In this document: one piece after another, positions 36,010-46,645 of the stretch | Layout of the letters: every line of letters begins with the position of its first letter | How positions within the stretch are numbered: position 1 is the first letter of the stretch | The notes under the pieces: generated by a model | The model's database searches: none | What the model saw: the letters and a program-made list of their open reading frames with translations, nothing else | Told to the model about the DNA's origin: nothing | Translations under genes and position numbers: made by a program | Assembly (NCBI GenBank): GCA_951799445.1 | Contig: OX637293.1 | Coordinates: 10,850,001 to 10,914,000, forward strand | Direction of reading: 5' to 3' | Length of the DNA stretch: 64,000 nt | From: Pseudisothecium myosuroides | Lineage: Eukaryota; Streptophyta; Bryopsida; Hypnales; Lembophyllaceae

Positions 36010-36640
36010 TAAAAACAAAAGTACATATGTCATTTTTTCATTGGATGTAAAAATTTTAAAACAAATTTTCAAAGGGATATACTAGTCTTTTTTTTTTCAC
36101 TTCAAAATTTTCATTCAAACAAAATACTGCACAAGTGTTTAAAAAGTTTGTAGTTGTTTTAGAATTCTTATAAAGAAGTCATAAGTGTTTCAATGTTAAG
36201 AATTATAGTATAAAATTTTTGGCCACGTCACAATCCTTATAAACCATTGGAATGTACTATACATAGGCCTTGCCAAGGTTCGAAGATAAGCGTGTGCACT
36301 AGCTTCGGGCAACTTTGCATGAGATACAATTGCATCCTAACTACTATCAATAACAATGACATTGTTTAGGTCTTGCCCCAAGTTTCCTGGAATATTACTT
36401 GCACCCCCATGATCATGTGAATGAAAAAACAAGTACACCTATCATTTTTTCAATTAATTAGAATACAAATTTTTTAAAGAGATACAATAGTCATTTTTTT
36501 AAAAAGAGCTTTAAAATTTTCATTCAAACAAAATACTCCATAAGTGTCAAAAAAGAACACATAATTCTACTAAGGAATCTAAAAGTATATATATAGGTCT
36601 TGCTTAGAGTCTCCTAGAATATTACCAACAACCACATAAT
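36010..36640 (+). repeat. Two diverged direct copies, period about 410 bp
   Basis: The segment starting near 36010 recurs near 36420. Both contain AAAATTTTCATTCAAACAAA, then AATACTGCA or AATACTCCA, and later a GGAATATTAC or AGAATATTAC block with an ATCATG stretch. The copies have diverged by substitutions and small gaps. No gene was seen. Confidence 0.55.
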
Positions 36641-38690
36641 CATGCACCGCACTTTATGTTCCTTGTCCAAGTCCGTTGCAAGCCACAATCAACCCAAATC
36701 TACAAGGCAAGAATTAAAATTCATGTACACAAAAAATATTTGAGTCACATCATCCATGTCAATGACATCCGGATTCATTATACATTTCTAGAGTATTGAG
36801 GCCCTAATGTGTTCCTCCTCCCCTTGGCGAACTAGCGAAACCCCCAAAGTTGAGGGGATGTATTGTCTAAACCACAAGATTGATAAGAAAGTACTAGAAA
36901 GAATACTAGTTGTTTCTTCATGAATTTTGTATCTACATAATGTCGTAGACTTTTTGATGAGGTTCACGTGAATTATGATGATTATAATTTCCTAATTATC
37001 TTTTTTGCAAACAAAGTACCGTGCTTTATGTATTCATCAACTCCTTTTGTAATCTGCTCTAGGGTCATTTTCTTATAAACACACTCAAAATGATCTTCAC
37101 CTTTGTCTGTGACACAATACCTCAACATTTTAATGATTGTATACAAACTTGTGTTGTAGAGTGTTTTGGTCAAAATGTGATGCCCCAGTAGAGCATTTTG
37201 ACCATTATCTCATTTGAGATTATTTTTGATGCGTTTGCTCATCATGCATGCTGAAGATGTCCAAATGCAGTCGATAAAGCTTGCTTGTGCAAGCTTGATA
37301 GAGCTCCACTTCTTTCAATTGGGTAAAGTTCAAATATACACTCGTTTTCAATGAATTTATCATTTTTTTCTAATGGTCAATAGAAAAGTTAGAGCTTTCT
37401 ACAAAATGGTAACATTGATATCCAACTCCTTGAGCTGTAGAAGAGCTCTTTTACTTAGAATTTTTCTCACAATCAGTTTTTTTAATTTATTATTGTTCTC
37501 TTTGTGTACATTTTTTTGCAACATTTTTAGCAGCAACAGTTTCCTTCTTTTCAGCAGCAACAAATTTGAATTGTGCTACAATGACAACAAATTTTGAATC
37601 TTCATCATTTCCATCGCACATTGTTGCATTCTTTGTTTGCCCTTTGCGGGTTACTACCTTTACTATCTATTGGTGCCATTTCTCATTTCCTATTCAATAC
37701 CACAATGAATTAATTATCAAAGATCAGCAATGACAACAAATTTTGCATTTTCAACCCAAGAGACTCAAATCCTTCCAACCACAAAAAACGTTGTCAGTGT
37801 TGCCTTTCAACAAGGTTAACTCTACATCAATATACTATATAGAAAAATATAAGTACATGTTGTTGCTGTTGTTGCTACAAAAATGCAAACAATTAGAAAG
37901 ATGCCACCATGCTAAACTCACCTAAATATAAACTAGAATAAGTATTTATTGCAATGCAACTCATTCCAAATTCACAAAATACCTACTGTTGCTGTCGTTG
38001 CTATAGAAATGCAAAAAACTTGAAAGAATGTTGATACTGCTATTACTAGGTTCTTTGCAAAGGTTTTGTTCTTTATTTTGCAACTTCTCATCCCACCATT
38101 TTACAATCAATCTAAAATTTGAAGAACCCCTTGTGAATGTTAGTTATGTTTTTTCAAGCAGATTGCTTCCAAAATTTATATAAACTGTATACTTTTTTAG
38201 AAACTTCTAATTCAAATTTTTATTGCTTTCCTTCTTAATTATCCCTTTGTGGAAAAAAATGACCTTTGTTGATGCTTCTAAGGCATTCGATTATATAAAG
38301 TAGTAGAAAGAGGATGGATTACCTTAGATATATTTAGAAAACTTCTTTGGATATAGGGTAAGGTGCGTGCTTGAGTTTTTTAAAAAATAAGGCGCCTCTA
38401 GTCTACGGGTTTAGCTTGAAGGTCGAAGATACTTTATTTTCAAAAAGATCCTTGAGCAAGGTACTTTATATGGTGTAAGTCCTACGGTTGAGGGCAAATT
38501 TTACAAGGGATGATTATGATTTTCAAGTACCCTCGTTTTGAATGTGAAACCTGAGGCCATGTCTTTACATCTCAATAAAACCCTAATAGGCTTAGATTGA
38601 TAATCAACTCTAGGTGGTATTTTTGAGCACATGGAATAACTACTATATGTGCTAAAAACAATATCTTAATTTAAAAGTGGCGTTTATGGC
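36641..38690. other. AT-rich stretch, no gene recognised
   Basis: Short frames only. Two similar TGTTGCTGT-type segments occur at about 37858 and 37986. The following part (38690-38960) is a relative of the host sequence around MITE copy 3. Confidence 0.4.
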
Positions 38691-39185
38691 GTTTGGACCT
38701 ATGATGTGAAAGTTATTGAATTTTAAAGTTTATATGAATTAGAAAATTGAATTAAATTATCTTTTATTTTGGAAAAAACATAACCTTCACATTGCATGTC
38801 TAAACACCACAAAACAAAGCCCTTGCACTCTTTTGTATATAAATCTTTCTATTCGTATTAAGAATGCAACCTCTCACACCGCAACAAATCCTTGCTCTCT
38901 TTTGTGCATAAAAGATATTGAATTTCAAAGTTTATACAAATTAAAAAATTATTTTTACTTTTATTTTGGCTGTGGCAGCAATATAGGATAAACTACTTCT
39001 TTTACAATTAGAATGGACTTCTACAATATATGCTAGGCTTGGTCAAAATTTGCTGAAGAAATAAAAAGTTTTTGGAACTTCACATGGACATGTGCAATCT
39101 TTATAAGGGGGGAATCAAAATAGTTTGCAACTGCAAGCATGCTTATAGGGAGAAGTACTTCAAAAGTAGGGGGAACAAGTTTTTG

Positions 39186-39330
39186 ACTTCGTGGAAACTA
39201 ATTTTAACATTAGACTTGATTTATGGGTTGCTTTTAGTTTGACAATAAGCACCTAAGGTATAGTTTCTACCTACTCACAAGACAAAGCTACTCCTAAAAT
39301 GTAGTTTCTTTCTGTTCACATGGAAGTACA
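39186..39330 (-). repeat. Dispersed repeat upstream of RPN8, shared with 59 kb
   Basis: This segment is an inverted relative of about 59054-59215. Shared blocks are AAACTACATTTTAGGAGTA, AACTAAAAGCAACCC and CTTCCATGATGTTT (read on the opposite strand here). It lies about 550-690 bp before the RPN8 start codon, so a repeat may form part of the upstream region. Confidence 0.55.
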
Positions 39331-39525
39331 AACATCATGGAAGTCGACCAAAACAAATCTAATTTTCAAAAACTTAAAATTTGTTTTCCAATTTCTGACT
39401 CCAAAGAGAAGTCCGATGAAATTGAAGTAAGTAATATTTTTGTACAAAGATATAGGCTAAAAGATGAAAAAGAAAAAGATTTGTGACTTTAAAGGTATAA
39501 AAAATGGGTCATATTTGCCCATATA

Positions 39526-39874
39526 CCCGTCCATATACCCGGATCCCTATTCTGATACCCGGGAGACGCAGAGTCACAGTGTGAACGGCGATTAGCTTCC
39601 TCTCTACGTTTGACCGCTTTCCCCGACTTGCTTCGCATATCAACCTAAAGATCCCTCCCCAAATCCCTTGCCGCTTCTACTTCCGTCTCGCAAGAACTCC
39701 CGTCGATTTCATCAAGAGATTCCTGAGCGATTTTGCTTCAGATTCAACGCATTTCAGTTCCGATTGCACCGATTTTGGTTCCGATTTGACCGATTTTGGT
39801 TCTGATTTGACCGACTTTGGTTCTGATTAGAGGCGGTAGAGGCAAGGATTGTCAATCGGAGGTGATTTTTGACG
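39526..39874 (+). promoter_or_regulatory. RPN8 proximal promoter and 5' leader, with tandem repeats
   Basis: GC content rises sharply here. ATACCCG occurs several times at 39526-39563. The last part (about 39765-39831) has three imperfect copies of a 21-bp unit built on TTTGACCGATTTTGGTTC. The transcription start was not determined; the region is assigned by position alone. Confidence 0.4.
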
Positions 39875-42800
39875 ATGGACGTAATAAGCACGAGTGTGGC
39901 AGGGGCCTCCGGTATAGAGAAGGTGGTGGTGCATCCGTTGGTACTCTTGAGTATTGTCGACAATTACAACCGGGTCGCCAAGGACACTCGCAAGCGCGTG
40001 CTAGGAGTGCTTCTTGGGGCGACTTTCCGTGGACGTGTTGATATCACCAACAGCTATGCAGGTTGGTTGATCTCTCAAGAAAATTAGGGTTAAGGCGTTG
40101 TGTTGATCAAATTCTGTTTCGTGGAGTGGTGAAGGGGTGTGTTTTAGGGTTTGGGATGTGGGAAGAGTCAGAGGCGCGGTTGGTTGAGATACGTGTGATG
40201 TTTTTGCCATTTCTTTGCTGACATTAGTGTCTAGGGTTTTTGGCTTGAGTACGGCAGTGAGAGCTCGTTTTGCGGGTTGTATGTACTCTTTCCGTCGCTT
40301 TAAGCATTTTAAACAATATGGATGAGTGTGCTTTCATTGGGAGATCACTATAGATTACTTTGGGAGATCACTATGGATTACTTTGGGTACCAGAGCCAAA
40401 GTCTGTTGAGAACAAAATTTTATCACTCTGTATGAAATTCTTATGCAATCGTTCTAAGTGGGAGGATGTTGACCACGATTGAAGGGACAGTAGACAATCG
40501 CATTTGCATTCACGATCAGTTTCCATAGAAATTTAGCCTCGTCATGCTTACATCAGTTGCAAATAAGTCCAACCAAGTGTATGAAGATGACTGCTGTTGG
40601 TAGCAGGGGGCAATACAGGAGACGGGATCAGGTCCCCAATAGTTTTAGTATCGTCTTCCTTAATTGGAATTCCATGCCATTGGTGCTTGTAATGTAACTT
40701 GGTGCTGAAATTTTGATCATGCTTGGGGTGGGGGTTGTTTTCTGAATTTAGTGCCATTTGAGGAAGATGATAAGGATGCCAGCATTTGGTTCTTGGATCA
40801 CAACTACCATGAGACTATGTTCGACATGTTCAAGAGAATTAACGGTACACCTCCTACTGCTCTTCCTTTTCAAGTCATCCTTGTCAGTACTCTGCTGTGT
40901 AAATATGGAAAAGGGAGCTTGAAATCAAAATTGACTATGTAACGAGTGACGATCTCGAAGCGGAATAATATACCTTTGGCTTTTTAACTTGCGTGGAGTT
41001 TTGTACTTTGGTAGTTTCTACTAAAGGAATAATGATTTTGAATATATCATGCTTTTGTTGTTCATTCTATGTTTCACGAACTCCTGGAAGTATGGAGAAT
41101 CCCATTTTTTAAGGAATAGGATGCAATTTCCGTCACTTTAAGCATTTTAAATATGATGGAGTGCGAATTTTGAGAGATGTATAGAGCTGTGGAGGGATCT
41201 TTGGGTACAAGAGTCAAATCTGTTGAGTCAATTTTTTTATCAATTTTTTATCACTATGTTCGAATTTCTTATGCAATTTCAAGGTGGGGGTTGTAGAGAA
41301 CAATAAGTGACAGTAGACAAAGTAATCCCTCTATAGCTCTATAGTGACCTAATCATTTAACCTGTTCATGCTTACTCCGCTTGCTGAGGTGTATGACCAA
41401 TTGTACGAACAGACGAGTTGCTGTTGGCAACAGGGTTCTATGTAGAAGACGGTTTTAGTATCATCTACCTTACGTCTTGTAGCAATTTGAACAAAGGGTG
41501 ATCCGTGACGGATTCACTGAGTCTATTAGACTCTTTTGTTATGAAACTAAATTGTTTCAGTCTTGATTGGACAGCTAAGGAGCATGTGATAGGGTGGTAC
41601 AGCACCGGGCCTAAGCTTCGAGAGAACGATCTTGACATTCATGAATTGTTCCGGGAGTAAGTATTACAGCATTATGTTTTCTTCTGTCCACTTTGTCGGT
41701 ATTTCTCTTACCATTTAGGAACATTCACCAGGGGATCATTTTCGTCATTGTCCATACGTTCATCATTTGGAACATGGATGAGGTAACAATTGCAAGTATG
41801 TGAAGATTCTATCCGATTACTCAAGTTCATGTTGCGTGTTCTTGCAGTTATTGTCCAAATCCAGTTCTGGTGATTATTGATGTACAGCCTCGGGAGCTTG
41901 GTATTCCAACAAAAGCTTACTACGCGGTTGAGGAAGTCAAAGAGGTAAATATCTCGACTCACGTAGTCAAGGAATTTTACATTATGATTCAACCTTCATG
42001 CAGGGTGTGAAATGCACTGAGGACCTCAACACATCAGTGAAATTTGTTATTAGCGGGTCGTTTGTCTGTTGCAGCTTCTACGTAGTATTTATGAGCCCTC
42101 TATTGCCCGAGAGAAACTGGTACTCATGCGCGGTACACGATCTGTGTCGTGCAAGTTCAGGTATAAAATTTGAGTTAGTATATCGTTTGTTGACATATTC
42201 CTTCAAAGATATATGTCCTGAGCTATGCATTTTAATTCTGAGCCGTGCATAATTGAGTTGGCCCATGATCTTTGTACAGGATGCCACACAAAAAAGTCAA
42301 AAGGCGTTTGTGCATGTTGCGTCTGAGATTGGAGCCTACGAAGCTGAGGAAATTGGTATGTAATGTTTGCGATTGAGAAGTTTAGTCATGGACTTTTATA
42401 ACCAGATCTGATATTTGGAGAATATCGTTAGCCTTTCAGCAGCACTGTGGGAAGAGCTTTGAAGTTACTGATGTCAAGTGACTTGTATTGATGTCAAGTG
42501 ACTTGCTTCGAATTTTAACAAGGTTTTTGTGTATGCAGTGTAGGTGGGATTATGTTTTAGTTGCTCTCTTCTATGTGAGGGAGGGTTTGTAGCGTACGTT
42601 AAACAGTCAGATTTTGTAGGAAAGAATGTGATGGACAAGTTCTATGTTCTGTTTTACAGGTGTGGAGCATCTACTTAGGGACGTTAAGGATGCGACTATC
42701 AGCACACTTGCTACAGAGGTACGATATATCTTTTTGAAGAGGAATGCCGGTAGTTCTTACTACATTGTTACATTAATCAACTGGTCTACTATTCTATCAA

Positions 42801-43892
42801 GTGGCTGGGAGAATACAGCCTGACAGTATTCTCCAACATGGCACAGGTGGGAGGAAAGCTTGTGGCATTGAAGGGGTTGGAAGCACGGCTGAAGGAGATC
42901 CATGCTTATCTGGAGCTTGTCGTGGAGGGCAAACTGCCTTTGAATCATGAAATTTTGTACCATCTTCAAGTAAGCCTCCTCCCTCGTTTCAGTACCTATG
43001 TACTGTCTTAGCTTGAGCTACAGGTGTTCCTTTTTCAGTATAACCAGTAGAATGGGAATTCAATGTGCTGATAATTTGCCCTTCTTTCGAGCAGGATGTA
43101 TTCAACCTGCTACCCAACCTCAATGTTCATGAGCTGGTTAAGTCCTTTGCTGGTGAGTTTTGTATATTTGTATTTGTGAAGTTCTTTATTGTGATATAAC
43201 CTTCTTGGCAGAGTGCCGTTCGTACCCTTTAATTTGACTAAAGGGGTGAGTTCACAAGAACATACGTTCTGCTCCAAGCCACTTGTTAGGAAAAGTTCAG
43301 CTTGTTGGTAGTTCAGCATGGCATGGCTTTATTGTTAGGATCCTGTCGCTCTTCCAGAGCCAATAGGTGGACGTCATGCTTGGGGATTGTATTTGTCATA
43401 TCTTCGTGATGGAAATTTTAGGACACTGGATCTTGCTTTACTGTTACAATGTGGAAGATTTCAGAAGGTCAAGTGTGCATGTTTTAACACTTGTTTTGAT
43501 TCCGCAGTGAAAACAAATGACATGATGTTGGTGATTTACCTTTCCTCCCTTATTCGGAGCGTTATTGCACTACACAACCTAATAAACAACAAGGTGCCCT
43601 TCGATGCTATGTTCCTCTTTATTCCCAGGATGCTGTTTCAGCGAAAATCATTGGTGCCAACGTCCATGCGACTCTCTTTGATTTTATGTTTCTAAAAGCT
43701 GCGATTGTGATGGCTATTGGCTTTCTATTTAAACTTATTTTCAGTTTGTTTTAACGTTTGTAACACTGATTCCTGTAAATCTGTCCTGTAGAAATGTAAC
43801 TCACATTAATTCTGGTGTTACAGATTTTGAACAAGGAGCATGAAAGAATCGCAGATGCGGCGTCGGCTAGTGTTTCGGCTATTACAGTTTAG
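39875..43892 (+). CDS. RPN8: 26S proteasome non-ATPase regulatory subunit RPN8 (PSMD7), 10 exons
   Basis: Structural, non-catalytic lid subunit of the 26S proteasome; in the known complex it pairs with the deubiquitinase RPN11. Exons read by eye with GT-AG introns: 39875-40061, 40752-40844, 41575-41656, 41848-41944, 42280-42355, 42660-42718, 42847-42969, 43095-43152, 43508-43593, 43824-43892. They total 930 nt, giving 309 residues plus TAG, close to the plant length of about 308. The start is the ATG of MDVISTS. The N-terminal half is an MPN domain ([19 protein letters not shown] near residue 20). At the position of the metal-binding motif (about residues 94-115) the protein reads [13 protein letters not shown], lacking the His-X-His of active JAMM enzymes, as expected for RPN8. 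The C-terminal part carries [10 protein letters not shown] and [15 protein letters not shown]. The tail is short and lacks the Lys/Glu-rich extension of animal PSMD7. It converges with the PP2A-A gene downstream. Introns 1 and 2 share a duplicated segment. Confidence 0.95.
40284..40665 (+). repeat. Segment of RPN8 intron 1 duplicated in intron 2
   Basis: This part of intron 1 matches 41123-41470 in intron 2 over most of its length. Shared landmarks, in the same order, are CTTTAAGCATTTTAAA, GTCTGTTGAG (intron 2: ATCTGTTGAG), TTCTTATGCAAT, GACAGTAGACAA and GGTTTTAGTATC (intron 1: AGTTTTAGTATC). It also contains a 24-bp tandem duplication at 40339-40387 (GGGAGATCACTAT). Confidence 0.75.
41123..41470 (+). 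repeat. Segment of RPN8 intron 2 homologous to intron 1
   Basis: Partner of 40284-40665, in the same order and orientation. The copies differ by many substitutions and small gaps, so the duplication is old. Exon 2 lies between them and is not duplicated. Confidence 0.75.
42467..42508 (+). repeat. Short tandem duplication in RPN8 intron 5
   Basis: TGATGTCAAGTGACTTG occurs twice in a row, separated by three bases. It is a small local duplication with no splice-site effect. Confidence 0.8.
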
Positions 43893-44030
43893 GTAGTGAG
43901 CTGTGAGATACTATTGCGCAAGTCTCCTATGGGGCACTTACTGTAGGGTTTTTCCTACTCTGAATTCGTCGCTATATTTTCTTCTGAGTCGATCCCACCT
44001 TTTGAGTTGCAAGCATTGTGGAAATGAGGT

Positions 44031-44716
44031 CCTGCTCCATACTGTACTGTACAGTTGGGTACAGGAACCTTACGAATTTTTGCATCCTGTTGAGAGTAGG
44101 TCAACTTTGGGAGGCCCGTGTGTCCTCAAAACTGAACGGAATTTCAAATTGTGAATTGCGTTGGATTTGCACTGAAGTCTACTTTATCATCATTACAAAC
44201 ACGCATATGTAATTGAAAATTATATTTTCAATTACAATGTTTTCTATTCATTATGTACTTGAAAATCATACAAGGAGTTTGATGTTTTCTATACATTATG
44301 TACTGCCTAGTGTTGCCAACATCTGTGAAAGTCACAACTTGTATTCAATGGTACATATAAGAAATGAACCTTCACAATTGCTTAAGAGATACTTGATGTC
44401 ATATCACTTGAATTGCTTGTATGATTTTTTGCTTGTTCTTCACTCCATTGCAAAAAAACTTTGACTATCTTCCAAAGATTCTCTATGAAATGGTAGATAG
44501 TGTATAAAAGAAATTCAAATTGTTGTATGATTTGAATTTATTCATTTTTCACTTGTTATGATGAAGTGCACTTCATTGCAATTCCAACACAATTTGCGGT
44601 TCCAAAATCGGTTCATTTTTAGCATGCTAGAGCTTCTTGAAGTTAATGAACTTTCTAGTGAAAACTGACTGGAAAATTTGTAACGTTCCTGTACTTGACT
44701 GTACTGTACATCCATT
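44031..44716. repeat. Imperfect long inverted repeat downstream of RPN8
   Basis: The left arm (about 44031-44196) and right arm (about 44541-44716, inverted) share TACAGTACAG- or TACTGTACAG-type cores, GTACAGGAAC, AAATTGTG and TTGCAnTGAAGT blocks. The loop is about 340 bp. It lies 140 bp or more after the RPN8 stop, so one arm may be in the 3' UTR. The loop contains a duplicated ATGTTTTCTATTCATTATG segment (44237 and 44281). It is non-coding. Confidence 0.6.
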
Positions 44717-46645
44717 ACATCCATTAAATAGTGATATCAAGTGTTTAATAAGTTATCGGCCTTGTTCCTATTCTAGCAAACTCACAGTGGTATCCACTTC
44801 TCTCATTCTGGAGCTCTTCAACAGCACAAAGAGTGTTTATAACTGAGTGTAAAAATTCAGTTTAGTTCAACAAAAAGCTATGCCATGAGAGGTTTATCCC
44901 TGAAGCAGGGGCTCATTTTTTGATTAAGATCCTACTTAAACCTCACACGTCAATGCGAAGTAACCTCCCCTTTGATTCAAAGCCAATAAATCAACAAAAA
45001 TCACAATATGATAGTATATGGAGACTACATCACTTTAAATGAAAGACAATACCCAATCAAGTTATGTTCTTCAGATTTTATTGAGGTGGAAGAGAGAGGA
45101 CCTCCACTTCTGAACTTTGATTGGAATATTATTGTAATGTTCAACACTTCGCAACTTTGAATCAATGAAATGCAAATCTTTCTCATTCTTAAATTTCATT
45201 GTTCATTAGGGGTGTTAAGAACCTTGTGATTCTTGAGTTTCTTACCAAATTGGTATCCTTCTCTCTTCAAAATATGATTTTTAAATCATCTTTATTAGCC
45301 TTCTCATACATTTGGAACACAATTTTGAAATTAATTTGAACAACCATGCTTTCAATCCTGTAATAGGGACAAAAAATGTCTCACAAATGACTTCTAAGTT
45401 TCTTGTAGAATGAAGGAATGCAACTAGTCACTTTCTCACAACAAACTCTTTTGGTGCATATCTATCCCAACTTAACCCCTAAATACCCAAGGCACCAAAT
45501 TCTAGTGTCGACAATACTTTGAAGTTAAATAAAACCTAACCAACTTTCTATTTTTAGTAGTTTCTATTTTTGTAAAAAAACTTCTTAAAGTCTAGTTTTA
45601 GCATCATCTTCTCTCCTAACTTAGTCTTCTCTCCTATTTCTAAAGCATCGCTCCGATTGCCAATCTCTAAATTGCATAATTTGCAAAAGTGTGTGAAGCA
45701 CATGAAGTTTTGGCAACAACATATCCCACTGTCCCTTTGTATTGCACCAAAAGAGACAAAGTCACAAAGATTCAAAGTGGAGACTACAACAAAAAAAATA
45801 CTGTGCGACAGATAGTCATTGATAGGGAAACCTCATACTAAAACCTACTCCAATCAATATTTACCAAGTCATGTGATAAATTTTCAAAATCAAACAAAAT
45901 TTACTATGTTATGCAAACCACCATATACAAAAATTCAGGTGTCATTTCCAATGAAGAGTATACTAATGGTCCTCGTTGCTACAGCATGCGACGAAAGTTC
46001 TTTGTTGAGAGCAATTGGTATCAAATTTGCATACTACACAAGTTCCGTGCAAACTTATCGTGGAAACGAACGAACCCGAACCCCATAAAAATGATCGTCA
46101 CCGACAGCATCTTAAGTTCCTAAAAAGAATTAGCATATACATCAAATCATGACAAACCATGAAGTCAGGACTGTGTACTGATTCAGTCAAACCAAAGCGC
46201 AAAACAAGCCAATCGGCAAAAAAATATCTCAACCGAAACTAACCACAACTTGAAAGTCCGCACTTGCGAAGTCAGGCTTCATTTCACTAGAATCCTCCTG
46301 TAGAAGATATACAAACAAGAGTAAATACAGATGTGGATCAGATTTAATAAAGGCCCATTCACCAGTTGGCCTTTAGTGGATGAAGAACTGAAGGGGATCC
46401 TGCCGGTTTGCCTAGTTTTACAATAACTCGTTCATCGACTGGATTGCGTCCCCCCCTTGCTAAGCCAAATTTGGACTTCACAGCTGATTCGTTCTACTTG
46501 GAACTCGAGCGCGCTGGTACACTACTTCAAAATCAGTGTGGGAAAACTAAGGAACTAGCAAGAGAAATTTCCTAAACATCATGCCAAGCTTGCTGGAAGA
46601 ACACTGCAGCCATTGAGGAATAAAGTCTTAGGTATGTAATTCGAG
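44717..46645. other. Intergenic gap between convergent RPN8 and PP2A-A
   Basis: No gene was found. TTAA followed by CCCCTAAATACCCAAGGC at 45472-45493 is a left end of the TTAA family, close to that of P11; its right end was not found. The 3' ends of both genes probably lie in the flanks of this gap. Confidence 0.45.
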
